Below are positions 23,436 to 32,583 of a stretch of 64,000 nucleotides of DNA, piece by piece. The DNA comes from Pseudanabaena biceps (lineage in GTDB: Bacteria; Cyanobacteriota; Cyanobacteriia; Pseudanabaenales; Pseudanabaenaceae). The position numbers were made by a program, and so were the translations under genes. The notes beneath the pieces were generated by a model. That model saw only the letters and a program-made list of their open reading frames with translations, did not search any database and was not told the DNA's origin. Every line of letters begins with the position of its first letter. The first letter of the stretch is position 1. Where the stretch lies: assembly GCA_013361095.1 (NCBI GenBank), contig JAATWA010000001.1, forward strand, positions 3,875,001-3,939,000. The letters run 5' to 3'.

Positions 23436-24855
23436 ACCAATCCCAATCGGAGTCAGGATTGCTACGCCCACGGTTGTTATAACCAGTATCCCGCGCATCG
23501 CGATCGCCGCCGCCATAGGTGCGACTAGCATTGTCACGCTCTTTGTAGGGATAGTCTCTACTTGTATCGCGATTATTGTATTCACGAGGGGATTCACGGG
23601 TAGGTTCGCGAGTATAGTCACGATTGTTTTGATTGTCGCGATTTATGTAAGTCGAAGGAGCCGTAGGTTTAGGCTCTGCTGCCCCACCAAAGGCAATCAA
23701 CAGAGGAAATCTCAATAAATCTACAGCAATCAGTTCTTCAGATTCATCAATGATAACAAGGGGCATTAACGACTCTTTGACAAGGCGATCGCCTTTAGTT
23801 GCTAGAGGTTCAGGATCTTCAAACAAAGCAATGCCTTTATCGGAGCCAAAATGTTCTCTGGTCAAGCCAAGACAATCTTGAAAACCGCGCCGCCATTCAC
23901 CTAGACGCTCAGGAGAAGTTGCCAAAACTAGCACCCGTAGTTTTTCGCCATAAATAGCTTTGAGGATAGAAATCGCTGCTGAAGTAACTAAAATATTTTG
24001 TAGCCGAGTTCCCATCGTGCGAATCGCGCCACGACCAGACTGCTCAAAAAACCATTTAGACACGCGATCGGCATGGACTTGCTCGAAAGTGCGTCTCAGT
24101 TTCCATGCGGGACCATAGTAATCAGGGAGAGTACGATAACGATCTAGAAGCTGATCTACCCTTTGCCGATATTCCGCAAAGGTTTGTTCAGACAACAACA
24201 ATGGCTCTGGTTCTTTAGTGGATTTCTTATCAGCAATTACGACTGACTCAGGCTCTATTTTTGTAGGAGGGGCAACCAAATTGAGTTTTTCGGCTGTGGC
24301 AACTAAATCTTGTAGGCTTCCTGTCAAATAATCTTTGAAACCCTGCACCCGTACCGCAATATCCTGTGACGCACCTGCGTAGGTGCTAGCCATTTCTTTG
24401 TCGATGCGCTCTTTTCTTTTTTCTAAAATTGCGATCGCCGCTTGTAGCTCTTGTTTTTGGTATTCAAGACGAGCAATATCAGCTTGGGCTAAGCGAATAA
24501 TCCCTGCTTGAAGATCATCTAACTGTTCTTCTAAAATTTTAGATTTGCTAGTCTTAAGACGGATTAACTCTTCTTTAAGCTCAGATTCTTCTTGTTTTAG
24601 TTGGTCAATAGTCACTAATAGATTGCAATTTTCTAGATCTTTTTCTGGTTTAGATACTAATTGAGCTTCTGGCTGAGATTCTGAGGTAATTATTACAGTT
24701 TCAAGTACAGAATCATTGATATCATTGGAAGATTCTTTAAGATTATTTTCATTGTCACTAGCAGATAGATTCTCTAGCTCAGCGATCGCGTCACAGGATT
24801 CTTCATGATTAGAGGGATCTAAGTTTTCTTCCACAGGTAATTGGTCGGACTCCAT
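23434..24855 (-). CDS. DUF3086 family protein
   Basis: Cyanobacteria-specific protein of 473 residues with unknown role. An acidic N-terminal 80 residues is followed by a long coiled coil (about 80-150, QLKQEESELKEELIRLKTSK to LEYQKQELQAAIAILEKRKE). Then comes the conserved DUF3086 core (about 215-385) with YYGPAWKLRRTFEQVHADRV, SKWFFEQSGRGAIRTMGTRL and LRVLVLATSPERLGEWRRGF. The last 80 residues are disordered and rich in Arg, Asp, Asn and Tyr. Divergent from the REC-EAL gene. Confidence 0.85.
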   Translation of the reverse strand: MESDQLPVEENLDPSNHEESCDAIAELENLSASDNENNLKESSNDINDSVLETVIITSESQPEAQLVSKPEKDLENCNLLVTIDQLKQEESELKEELIRLKTSKSKILEEQLDDLQAGIIRLAQADIARLEYQKQELQAAIAILEKRKERIDKEMASTYAGASQDIAVRVQGFKDYLTGSLQDLVATAEKLNLVAPPTKIEPESVVIADKKSTKEPEPLLLSEQTFAEYRQRVDQLLDRYRTLPDYYGPAWKLRRTFEQVHADRVSKWFFEQSGRGAIRTMGTRLQNILVTSAAISILKAIYGEKLRVLVLATSPERLGEWRRGFQDCLGLTREHFGSDKGIALFEDPEPLATKGDRLVKESLMPLVIIDESEELIAVDLLRFPLLIAFGGAAEPKPTAPSTYINRDNQNNRDYTREPTRESPREYNNRDTSRDYPYKERDNASRTYGGGDRDARDTGYNNRGRSNPDSDWDW

Positions 24856-24991
24856 ATAACTCTCTGTTACTTCGTGCTTACCTATTTTATACCAACTTTT
24901 AATGTATAAATTTGTATGGGTGGATCATCATTGTTGAATTTCACAAGGGTGACATGTTCTAAAATCAATTTATCTATCTACTAACTGCACA

Positions 24992-26230
24992 ATGTCCCAA
25001 GACACAACTACTATTCTGATTGTTGACGATTCCAAATATAACTTGCAGATTCTTTCAACCATGCTATCCAATCAAGGATATAAGGTTTTAGAAGCAAATA
25101 ATGGATCTAGTGCGATCGCTATAGCTAGAAATAGTGATGTGCAATTAATTTTGCTAGATATTAAGATGCCTGAAATGAATGGTTATGAAGTTTGCAAAAT
25201 CCTTAAAAAAAGTACGCTAACTCAAAATATTCCTATTGTTTTCATCAGTGCTATTGACAATGTAGAAGAGAAGGTTGAAGCCTTTTCAGTTGGTGGGGTT
25301 GATTTTATTAATAAGCCATTTCATTTGGTCGAAGTACTAGCTAGAGTAGAAACCCATCTAAGATTAAACTCTTTGCAGAAGCAACTATTAGAACAAACAA
25401 AATTACTAGAAAGTCAAAACAACATTTTACGAGAACAGATTTCTAATTTAACAGGAGTTGATTGGGGACTGTATTCAGAGATTAAAGAAGGTTTTTCACT
25501 CAAGCAAATGCGGCTTTTTTATCAGCCAATTGTTAATTTAGAAATCAATAAAACTACTGGGTTTGAAGCGCTAATTCGCTGGAAACATCCTCAAAGAGGC
25601 TTAATTAGTCCTATTGATTTTATTGGTGTTATTGAAAATACTGATTTAGTCTATGAGGCTGGAAGGTGGGTATTAGACACAGCCTGTAAACAACTTAGAG
25701 ATTGGCAGCAGAGCTGTCCCAGCAATGCTAATTTAACAATTAGTGTTAATGTGTCTACAAAACAGCTTGCAGAGCCTAATTTGGCAGCTTATATCCGTCA
25801 CTTGTTAAACATTTATCAAGTTAATCCTAGTTGTCTAAAATTAGAAATTACTGAAAGTACGGTTATGGGCGATCGCGATCTTACTTTGGTATTTCTGCAT
25901 CAATTAAAAGAAATAGGAATTCAGTTTTGTATTGATGATTTCGGAACAGGTTATTCATCTTTAAGGCGCTTGGTTGATTTTCCTATTGATATCCTTAAAA
26001 TTGATCGATCTTTTATTTCCAATGAAGACTGGATTATTGTCAAAGCGATCGGTTCTTTAGCATTTTCACTAGGTAAAGAGATCGTGGTTGAGGGCATTGA
26101 AACAACGAGTGAGTTATCTATATTGAAAACTCTATTTCAGTCATCTTTAGCAAATTGCTATGGTCAAGGATATTTGTTTGCTAAGCCCCTAGAATCAGAC
26201 TTAGCCTTTGACTTTTTAACACACAATTAA
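24992..26230 (+). CDS. Response regulator with EAL c-di-GMP phosphodiesterase domain
   Basis: REC-EAL protein of 412 residues. The receiver (about 7-122) has VDDSKYN, phosphoacceptor Asp56 in LLDIKMPE and Lys in NKPF. A short coiled coil leads to the EAL domain (about 160-408) with an intact catalytic set: FEALIRW, SVNVST, EITES, DDFGTGYSSL, LKIDRSF, VEGIET and GQGYLFAKPL. It should hydrolyse c-di-GMP under control of an unlinked histidine kinase. Followed by a hairpin at 26266. Confidence 0.92.
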   Translation: MSQDTTTILIVDDSKYNLQILSTMLSNQGYKVLEANNGSSAIAIARNSDVQLILLDIKMPEMNGYEVCKILKKSTLTQNIPIVFISAIDNVEEKVEAFSVGGVDFINKPFHLVEVLARVETHLRLNSLQKQLLEQTKLLESQNNILREQISNLTGVDWGLYSEIKEGFSLKQMRLFYQPIVNLEINKTTGFEALIRWKHPQRGLISPIDFIGVIENTDLVYEAGRWVLDTACKQLRDWQQSCPSNANLTISVNVSTKQLAEPNLAAYIRHLLNIYQVNPSCLKLEITESTVMGDRDLTLVFLHQLKEIGIQFCIDDFGTGYSSLRRLVDFPIDILKIDRSFISNEDWIIVKAIGSLAFSLGKEIVVEGIETTSELSILKTLFQSSLANCYGQGYLFAKPLESDLAFDFLTHN

Positions 26231-26265
26231 GTACAGCGCTTTGCATTTTGTTAAAGCTTTGCTCT

Positions 26266-26314
26266 CCAAATAATGAGTGGTGTGCGGCTTCGCCGCACAC
26301 CACTCATTATTTGG
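26266..26314. terminator. Hairpin between convergent REC-EAL and Yip1 genes
   Basis: Exact 23-bp arms CCAAATAATGAGTGGTGTGC... with loop TTC. A family 2 end fragment TACAGCGCTTTGCAT lies just before at 26232. Likely bidirectional terminator. Confidence 0.7.
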
Positions 26315-26319
26315 ACTTT

Positions 26320-26946
26320 TTAAAAAATACTGAATAACAACTTAAATGTATTGCCTAGCCAGATTAAGGCAACAACACCGCCAGCTATGGCTAAAGGGAT
26401 AATCGCTAAGGTTTTCCAGCTTTTAATACCAAATACAACGGAAACACTGCGGATTTGCCAAATAATGAACCAAAGCATCACCGCGATCGCAGTGATGAGC
26501 CTAAATGGAGGAGCTAGACTCAAGGCTGGAGCCATAAACAACCAAGGTAAACTTGCAAAACCTGTGAGGGAGAGCAGCTCTGGCATAGAGACATTTTTTT
26601 GAAAAACTCCCGCCAATTGCTTGAGCAAAAATGTAAAAAATAACCAGCCGATTAGCCCGCTAATCACCGACCAAATCACCATAAATAAACCACCTTGATC
26701 AAGACGCAAGGTTTCTAAAATATTGACTAGGACAATGACGATCGCCGCCTGTATTGGCTCAGGATGTGCTTTAAGTTGCTCAAAAGTCACTTGGGGCAAA
26801 AATAATGTCCCATAGAGGCGATCTAAAAATGTGCCTAGATTTAGCGGCGATGGCGTTAAAAGGTCACTGTTGTCAAGATTAGGATCGGGGCTAACCTCTG
26901 TGGCGATCGCATCGGTTTCCGCAGGATTTGGCTCAGTGGGATTCAT
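26320..26946 (-). CDS. Yip1-domain membrane protein
   Basis: 208 residues: an acidic Pro/Thr-rich cytoplasmic N-terminus (to about 40), LGTFLDRLYGTLFLPQVTFE, then five hydrophobic segments between about 65 and 205, ending FKLLFSIF. The arrangement fits the bacterial YIP1/DUF1282 family; function unknown. Divergent from aroA with about 80 bases between starts. Confidence 0.75.
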   Translation of the reverse strand: MNPTEPNPAETDAIATEVSPDPNLDNSDLLTPSPLNLGTFLDRLYGTLFLPQVTFEQLKAHPEPIQAAIVIVLVNILETLRLDQGGLFMVIWSVISGLIGWLFFTFLLKQLAGVFQKNVSMPELLSLTGFASLPWLFMAPALSLAPPFRLITAIAVMLWFIIWQIRSVSVVFGIKSWKTLAIIPLAIAGGVVALIWLGNTFKLLFSIF

Positions 26947-27027
26947 AAAAGCTGGTGGTGACGTTGATTAAGTCTAACTTTGCTGTGATTTTGTCTTAAT
27001 CTAATACTAATCGTTACTGACTTAAAC

Positions 27028-28365
27028 ATGATCCATCTCGATACAACACAAACACACCATCTCCTTAAGATTGACGCTAGTCAATTGTCACAGGGGTTAC
27101 GCGGACGGATTAGCGTCCCAGGAGACAAATCAATTTCCCATCGCGCTTTGATGCTTGGTTCTTTGGCGGAGGGTGAGACGACTATTCGTGGATTGTTGCT
27201 TGGCGAAGATCCCCGCAGTACGGCTGCTTGTTTTGCGGCAATGGGTGCAAATATTTCGGAGCTAAATTCAGAATTAGTTACGATTAAGGGGATTGGCTTG
27301 GGTAACCTCAAGGAGCCATTGGATGTCTTAAACGCAGGTAATTCAGGGACGACCCTGCGGTTAATGTTAGGAATCTTAGCTAGTCATCCTGATCGCTTTT
27401 TTACGATCACAGGCGATAACTCCTTGCGATCGCGTCCCATGTCTCGCGTAGTTAATCCTTTGCGACAAATGGGTGCAAATATTTGGGGTAGAGAAAATGG
27501 AGCCAGAGCGCCCCTTGCTATTTCAGGACAGAACCTCAAAGCGATTCACTACCAATCACCCGTAGCCTCGGCTCAGGTCAAGTCTTGCATTATGTTGGCG
27601 GGACTAATGATCGATGGCGAAACGATTATTACCGAGCCAGAGCGATCGCGCGATCATAGTGAAAGAATGTTGTCAGCCTTTGGCGCAACTGTGAATGTTG
27701 ATGTTGATAGTAATACTGTCTCGGTTAAAGGCGGTGCAAAACTGGTAGGACAAGAAGTAACCGTACCAGGGGATATTAGTTCCGCAGCTTTTTGGTTAGT
27801 AGCGGCTTCGATTGTGCCTAATTCAGATTTATTGATTGAGAATGTGGGTATCAATCCTACTCGTACAGGGGTTTTAGAAATTCTTGCGGAAATGGGAGCG
27901 GACATCACTTACGAAAATCAACGGGAAGTTACAGGTGAGCCTGTGGCGGACTTACGAGTACGTTCAGCAGCGCTCAAAGCTTGTAAGATTGGCGGCGCGG
28001 TCATTCCTCGTTTAATTGATGAGATTCCCATTTTAGCGATCGCCGCTACCTGTGCAGAAGGAACCACCGTCATCGAAAATGCCGAAGAGTTGCGCGTTAA
28101 AGAGAGCGATCGCATTGTGGCGATGGTCAAAGAAATGACCAAACTAGGCGCAAATGTCACCGAGCTTCCCGATGGTATGGCGATCGTCGGTGGTAAAATG
28201 CTCACTGGTACAGAAGTAGAAAGTTACGATGATCATCGAGTTGCCATGAGTCTCGCGATCGCGGCTTTGGTTGCCAAAGGCACAACTTCCATTAATCGCG
28301 CTGAGTCTGCGGCGATATCCTATCCTTCCTTTATTCCCACTTTACAAAGTCTATACACAGCATAA
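27028..28365 (+). CDS. aroA: 3-phosphoshikimate 1-carboxyvinyltransferase (EPSP synthase)
   Basis: Sixth step of the shikimate pathway: transfers enolpyruvyl from PEP to shikimate-3-phosphate. 445 residues with all landmarks: SVPGDKSISHRALMLGSLAE (PEP and S3P lysine), LNAGNSGTTLRLMLG, RPMSRVVNPLRQMGA, catalytic Asp in LIDEIPILA, ELRVKESDRI and SYDDHRVAMSLA. The stop codon lies within the left arm of a hairpin, which probably ends transcription of both aroA and convergent thiC. Confidence 0.97.
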   Translation: MIHLDTTQTHHLLKIDASQLSQGLRGRISVPGDKSISHRALMLGSLAEGETTIRGLLLGEDPRSTAACFAAMGANISELNSELVTIKGIGLGNLKEPLDVLNAGNSGTTLRLMLGILASHPDRFFTITGDNSLRSRPMSRVVNPLRQMGANIWGRENGARAPLAISGQNLKAIHYQSPVASAQVKSCIMLAGLMIDGETIITEPERSRDHSERMLSAFGATVNVDVDSNTVSVKGGAKLVGQEVTVPGDISSAAFWLVAASIVPNSDLLIENVGINPTRTGVLEILAEMGADITYENQREVTGEPVADLRVRSAALKACKIGGAVIPRLIDEIPILAIAATCAEGTTVIENAEELRVKESDRIVAMVKEMTKLGANVTELPDGMAIVGGKMLTGTEVESYDDHRVAMSLAIAALVAKGTTSINRAESAAISYPSFIPTLQSLYTA

Positions 28366-28415
28366 AAAAAGAGAGAGTGGCGGCGCGTAGCGCCGTCACT
28401 CTCTCTTTTTTTATG
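28361..28415. terminator. Hairpin between aroA and thiC
   Basis: 26-bp arms (CATAAAAAAAGAGAGAGTGG...) with one mismatch and loop GTA, A/T runs on both outer sides. Contains the aroA stop. Confidence 0.8.
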
Positions 28416-28428
28416 CTACAGCATTTAT

Positions 28429-29814
28429 CTAAGCTGAAGTTACAGGCTCTTTAGCCAAGAACTTCTCTAACTCGCTAATTGCTTCAGCATCGACCTTCTC
28501 TTGCATTGGACAGAACTTAGGTCCACACATCGAGCAGAACTCAGCGGTCTTATAAATATCCGCAGGCAAAGTCTCATCGTGATATTCCTTAGCGCGTTCA
28601 GGATCAAGAGACAATTCAAATTGCTTGTTCCAATCGAAGTTGTAACGCGCAGTCGATAGCTCATCATCGCGATCGCGAGCATTAGGACGATGACGGGCAA
28701 TATCGGCAGCATGAGCCGCAATCTTGTAAGCGATCAATCCGTTACGCACATCTTCCGCATTAGGAAGTCCCAGATGTTCCTTGGGTGTGACATAGCAAAG
28801 CATGGCAGTACCATACCAACCCGCCATTGCTGCACCGATTGCGGAAGTGATGTGATCATAACCAGGGGCAATGTCAGTGACCAATGGCCCCAGCACATAG
28901 AAAGGAGCTTCAGAGCATTCTTCCATTTGCTTACGCACGTTAAATTCGATCTGATCCATTGGCACATGACCAGGACCTTCGACCATGACTTGAATATCAT
29001 GTTCCCAAGCACGACGAGTAAGCTGTCCGAGTGTCTTCAACTCTGCAAGCTGAGCGGCATCGGAGGCATCATGCAAACAACCAGGGCGGAGCGAATCACC
29101 GAGACTAAAGGAAACATCATGCTTCTTAAAGATTTCGATAATGTCGTTGAAGTGAGTATAGAGAGGATTTTGCTTGTGATGATGCAACATCCAACGCGCT
29201 AAAATACCACCGCCACGAGACACGATTCCCGTGAGACGATTCTTAACTAAAGGAAGATGCTCGATCAAGATTCCTGCATGGATGGTTTGATAGTCTACAC
29301 CTTGCTCGGCGTGCTTCTCAATGATGTGAAGGAAGTCATCAGGGGTGAGGTTTTCCATTCTGCCATGCACACTTTCGAGGGCTTGATAAATGGGAACAGT
29401 ACCGATGGGAACTGGGGAAGCTTTAATAATCGCAGTGCGAATCACATCTAAATCACCGCCGCCTGTGGACAAGTCCATCACAGTATCAGCGCCATATTTG
29501 ACTGATAGATGCAACTTTTCAACTTCTTCGTCAATATTTGAAGAGTTGGGTGATGCGCCAATATTGGCATTGACCTTACATCTAAAAGCGATGCCAATAC
29601 CCATTGGCTCAAGATTGCTGTGATTCTTGTTAGCAGGAATGATCGCCCGACCGCGAGCTACTTCAGCACGCACCAGTTCCACGGGCAGATTTTCACGCCA
29701 TGCCACATACTGCATCTCCTCTGTGATGATGCCTTGTCGAGCGCAGTGCATCTGCGTACCACGATATTCTCCGCGCCTTGTGGGTGCAGAGCTAAGCTTT
29801 AGTCCAACAGTCAT
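28429..29814 (-). CDS. thiC: Phosphomethylpyrimidine synthase
   Basis: Radical-SAM enzyme converting aminoimidazole ribotide to the pyrimidine half of thiamine. 461 residues, close to the cyanobacterial norm. Conserved NANIGASPNSS, YGADTVMDLSTGGGDLD, SRGGGILARWMLHHHKQNPL, VEGPGHVPMDQI and the C-terminal 4Fe-4S motif in CSMCGPKFC. GAGG lies upstream of the ATG. A TPP riboswitch occupies its leader, so expression should fall when thiamine pyrophosphate is abundant. Confidence 0.97.
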   Translation of the reverse strand: MTVGLKLSSAPTRRGEYRGTQMHCARQGIITEEMQYVAWRENLPVELVRAEVARGRAIIPANKNHSNLEPMGIGIAFRCKVNANIGASPNSSNIDEEVEKLHLSVKYGADTVMDLSTGGGDLDVIRTAIIKASPVPIGTVPIYQALESVHGRMENLTPDDFLHIIEKHAEQGVDYQTIHAGILIEHLPLVKNRLTGIVSRGGGILARWMLHHHKQNPLYTHFNDIIEIFKKHDVSFSLGDSLRPGCLHDASDAAQLAELKTLGQLTRRAWEHDIQVMVEGPGHVPMDQIEFNVRKQMEECSEAPFYVLGPLVTDIAPGYDHITSAIGAAMAGWYGTAMLCYVTPKEHLGLPNAEDVRNGLIAYKIAAHAADIARHRPNARDRDDELSTARYNFDWNKQFELSLDPERAKEYHDETLPADIYKTAEFCSMCGPKFCPMQEKVDAEAISELEKFLAKEPVTSA

Positions 29815-29832
29815 GTAAATTTCCTCAAATAA

Positions 29833-29914
29833 TTTGCTTTCCTACGCCGATGTCAGTCGGTTCAGGTTCTAAGGATCTGCTCTCAGTCTGGTTTTCACAG
29901 ACACTCCTAGCATT
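29833..29914 (-). promoter_or_regulatory. TPP riboswitch (THI element)
   Basis: Read on the minus strand, the leader contains the aptamer signatures ACTGAGAGCA, CCTTAGAACCTGAACC and ATCGGCGTAGGAAAGCA, with TGCT/AGCA pairing at the base. It ends about 20 bases before the thiC start, suggesting control at translation initiation. Known class; assignment from conserved words. Confidence 0.92.
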
Positions 29915-30076
29915 TTGAGATCATAGCACTGTCAAGCTAAATGCGATGGGTCAAGCTTTGAATTCTTAATGATTGTAAGGTATTTGTTTTGATGAAATTT
30001 TGAACAGTTACTTTTTGTAAAGAATAATGAAACCGAAATCAATCTTAAGCTAAATAGCTTAGATGAAATTAATTGG

Positions 30077-30120
30077 TAACTTTTGTATAACTTCTGTATA
30101 ACTTCTGTATAACTATTTTG
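30077..30120 (+). repeat. 11-bp tandem repeat upstream of PEP-CTERM-like gene
   Basis: Four consecutive 11-base units of TAACTTCTGTA (first TAACTTTTGTA, last decayed) end about 60 bases before the start codon. The period equals one helical turn, so they could be stacked regulator sites or -10-like boxes. The remainder of 29915-30183 shows no other clear element. Confidence 0.55.
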
Positions 30121-30183
30121 CTTGCCTTCACATTAAAAATATGAATAATTAGGTGGTCAGCTTATTTTCAGGATTTTAAGGCG

Positions 30184-30801
30184 ATGAAAACATTACAAAA
30201 ACTTTCAGTTGTGGCTTCAGTTGCTGTTCTCGCTATTGGTGTATCGGCTGGTTCGGCTCAGGCTGCGTCACTGGTCGGACAGACAATTAATGTTGATTAT
30301 TTTTTCCCAGATGTAAATAGTCTTTATGACTCCACTTCTGTAAACGTTGCTGCCAACAGTAGCGATGTAATTAGCACAGGAGGCGGTCTTTTTACAGTAG
30401 ATCCCAGTGCGCTAGGTTTTTCAATCTCGCCCACATTTGGATTTGCACTCACAGGATTATTCCAAGGAAGTCAATTTACTTTTAATGGAATCAAATTCAG
30501 TAATTTGAATTTTGGTGATGGAAGTGTTGTTACTGGTGTTTTGATTGATAATCAAACTGGCGCTTTCACTGCGTTTGATTCTTCTCGCATCAGCTTTACA
30601 GATAATTCCGTATCTTTAAATTTTCAGAATTTAGGTCAAGGATCTGAAGGTTCTTTTCAGGTAGGAAACACTCTAGATGTTAGTCTTCAAACCGCACGCC
30701 CAGTTCCAGTTCCAGGCGCTATTTTTGGTGTCGTTGTTGCTGGCGGTGCATTAGTCGCTAGACAACGTAAGAACGCTAAAGCCAAGCAAACTGTTGCTTA
30801 G
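30184..30801 (+). CDS. Exported PEP-CTERM-like protein
   Basis: 205 residues with a signal peptide (MKTLQKLSVVASVAVLAIGV, ending AQA) and a C-terminal sorting tail: VPVPGAIFGVVVAGGALVAR followed by QRKNAK. The tail has the small-motif, hydrophobic helix, Arg/Lys layout of PEP-CTERM substrates, with VPVPGA in place of VPEP. The mature part is a beta-rich, Ser/Asn/Phe/Gly-rich stretch without recognised domain. The probable processing enzyme is the cyanoexosortase encoded at 44241-45122. ATG follows GATTTTAAGGCG. Confidence 0.78.
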   Translation: MKTLQKLSVVASVAVLAIGVSAGSAQAASLVGQTINVDYFFPDVNSLYDSTSVNVAANSSDVISTGGGLFTVDPSALGFSISPTFGFALTGLFQGSQFTFNGIKFSNLNFGDGSVVTGVLIDNQTGAFTAFDSSRISFTDNSVSLNFQNLGQGSEGSFQVGNTLDVSLQTARPVPVPGAIFGVVVAGGALVARQRKNAKAKQTVA

Positions 30802-30813
30802 TTTTAAAATAAT

Positions 30814-30850
30814 AAAAGAGGCGGCGCATTGCGCCGCTTCTTTTTTTTGA
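30814..30850 (+). terminator. Rho-independent terminator
   Basis: AAAAGAGGCGGCGC, loop ATT, complement with one G-T pair, followed by a run of T. Good intrinsic terminator for the PEP-CTERM-like gene. Confidence 0.8.
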
Positions 30851-30859
30851 AGTGTCATG

Positions 30860-31095
30860 CTAAACCTCATCAAAATCAATATTTTCGTAAAGATCGGCTA
30901 TTTCGATTTGCAAATCTGCAAACTTTAAAGAAATTGTTACTGAAGGATCGTCATATTCAGTAAATAGCAATTGATTGACCGCAGTTTTGAGGTGATGCGC
31001 GACGTAGATGCGATTTCGTTACGAATATCCGACGCAAGGTTTAATTCTAGATATTCCTCAACGGTGTAAGTTTTCTGAGCGAGTTGAATAACCAT
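30860..31095 (-). pseudogene. Uma2-family endonuclease remnant
   Basis: The start MVIQLAQKTYTVEEYLELNL then ASDIRNE matches the N-terminus of Uma2 (DUF820) putative nucleases. The end LKFADLQIEIADLYENIDFD matches their C-terminus. About 100 central residues, with the catalytic core, are missing and the two parts are in different frames. Uma2 genes are expanded in cyanobacteria and decay often; this is clearly a dead copy. Confidence 0.75.
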
Positions 31096-31101
31096 GATCT
31101 T

Positions 31102-31290
31102 TTACCTGCGATCGCGTCCTGATGAGATTTGTTTAAAGTATGGCTTTCTAGAGTTATGACATTCTTGCAATTCAGGCGATCGCTCTTTACCCACATCACC
31201 CTCACGCTTATAAACTAATCCATCACGCACAAAGCGCCCCACTAATTTGCCGGTAGTAATTTTTTCCCTGCAATAAAAAACTTGTTTCAT
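31102..31290 (-). CDS. Small hypothetical protein
   Basis: 62 residues, basic, no recognised family: begins MKQVFYCREKITTGKLVGRF then VRDGLVYKREGDVG. It is directly upstream of the Uma2 remnant with 6 bases between, as if once one transcription unit. No clear ribosome site. It may be a genuine small protein, or a fragment. Confidence 0.35.
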   Translation of the reverse strand: MKQVFYCREKITTGKLVGRFVRDGLVYKREGDVGKERSPELQECHNSRKPYFKQISSGRDRR

Positions 31291-31337
31291 AAAATCAAAA
31301 ACTAGGGGTAAAAACTATAGAACAATCTCATTCTTAA

Positions 31338-32159
31338 TTATTTGAGCTTTTGCTTTGCTTGTTTCCAGAATTGATCTAGTTCTTCGGGAGTTAAGCTGTC
31401 AGTGGGGCGATCGCATAGTTGCTCAATTACTTCTAACCGCTGAATGAATTTACGATTAGTCGATCGCAAAGCCTCAGAAGGATCGAGATCATACCAACGG
31501 GCTACATTGATCAGCGTAAAGAATAAATCTCCTAATTCAGCCTGTTGATTTTCCTTTGACTCATGTTCTAGGGCATGGTGCAATTCAGCTAACTCTTCAT
31601 GAAACTTTGCCCAGACTCCATCGGCATTTCCCCATTCAAAGCCATTGGCGGCAGCTTTTTGCGAGATTTTCATGCTGGCAGTCAGAGGTGGTAGCGATCG
31701 CGCATAACGTTTAAGTCTGTAGCTTAATTTTTGAGTATCAGCTAAGCTTTCACCTTTTTCTTCTGCCTTGATTTTTTCCCAATTTTGATGAATTTCCTCC
31801 ATGTTGTCCGTCTTCACATCACCGAATACATGGGGATGGCGGCGAATTAACTTTTGAGCAATACCTTCCGCAACTTCAGCGATCGAAAAACTATTTGATT
31901 CGCTAGCGATTTGGGACTGCAAAACAACCTGCATTAATAAATCTCCCAACTCCTCCGCGATCGCCTTACTATCTCCACCCTGAATTGCATCCACAACTTC
32001 GTAAGCTTCCTCAATTACATAGGGAATTAAGCTTTGTGGAGTTTGCTGCAAATCCCAAGGGCATCCACCATCAGGCGATCGCAACTTTGCCACCACATCA
32101 ATTAAATTTTGCAAAGCCTTCAAGTTTGGATCTGAGTCGAAAGGTAGATTTAAACTCAT
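31338..32159 (-). CDS. mazG: Nucleoside triphosphate pyrophosphohydrolase MazG
   Basis: House-cleaning NTP pyrophosphatase, 273 residues with the usual two MazG domains. The first is at about 15-120 (LRSPDGGCPWDLQQTPQSLI, EEAYEVVDAI, EELGDLLMQVVLQSQIA, RRHPHVFGDV). The second is at about 160-255 (ANGFEWGNADGVWAKFHEEL, ELGDLFFTLINVARW). EExxE-type metal ligands are present in both. Divergent from the DUF2605 gene. Confidence 0.94.
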   Translation of the reverse strand: MSLNLPFDSDPNLKALQNLIDVVAKLRSPDGGCPWDLQQTPQSLIPYVIEEAYEVVDAIQGGDSKAIAEELGDLLMQVVLQSQIASESNSFSIAEVAEGIAQKLIRRHPHVFGDVKTDNMEEIHQNWEKIKAEEKGESLADTQKLSYRLKRYARSLPPLTASMKISQKAAANGFEWGNADGVWAKFHEELAELHHALEHESKENQQAELGDLFFTLINVARWYDLDPSEALRSTNRKFIQRLEVIEQLCDRPTDSLTPEELDQFWKQAKQKLK

Positions 32160-32265
32160 AGGGTTTGATTAATATTAAGAAAAGTAACAAAATGCTATAA
32201 TACATTCTATAAAATAACTGTATTTATCAAACCATACACAGCAATGCTGGGTCAAAATTACCTCC

Positions 32266-32583
32266 ATGAGTAATACCGCTAATCCCGATCATGAGATGCT
32301 CAGACAAATTTTGGAGCCTTTATTAGAAGACTTTATTTATTGGTTTGACCGCGCCCAAAAATTGCTCTCATCGGAGCGACTTAGTTTTCTTCCTGAGTCA
32401 GAGCAAGCAGATTTACTGGCCAGAGTAGAACACGCTCTTAAGGAAGTCGGCGTGGCAAGCTCTTTGTTTAAGGCAACAGGGCATCAGGTGGGCGTAGATA
32501 TGACAACTATGCGTCCGTGGCACGCATTACTTTTAGAATGTCAAGCGGTAGGGATGCGCTACTATCGTAATCAAGCTATTTAG
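32266..32583 (+). CDS. DUF2605 family protein
   Basis: Cyanobacterial conserved protein of 105 residues, unknown role. Recognisable by LRQILEPLLEDFIYWFDRAQ, LLARVEHALKEVGVASSLFK and the C-terminal MTTMRPWHALLLECQAVGMR. All-helical and soluble by composition. Its usual neighbour in cyanobacteria, DUF2973, follows about 195 bases later; the gap holds no recognised element. Confidence 0.82.
   Translation: MSNTANPDHEMLRQILEPLLEDFIYWFDRAQKLLSSERLSFLPESEQADLLARVEHALKEVGVASSLFKATGHQVGVDMTTMRPWHALLLECQAVGMRYYRNQAI

Noticed and set aside
28690..29202. 170-codon plus-strand frame
   Set aside because: Shadow of thiC on the opposite strand with no family resemblance.
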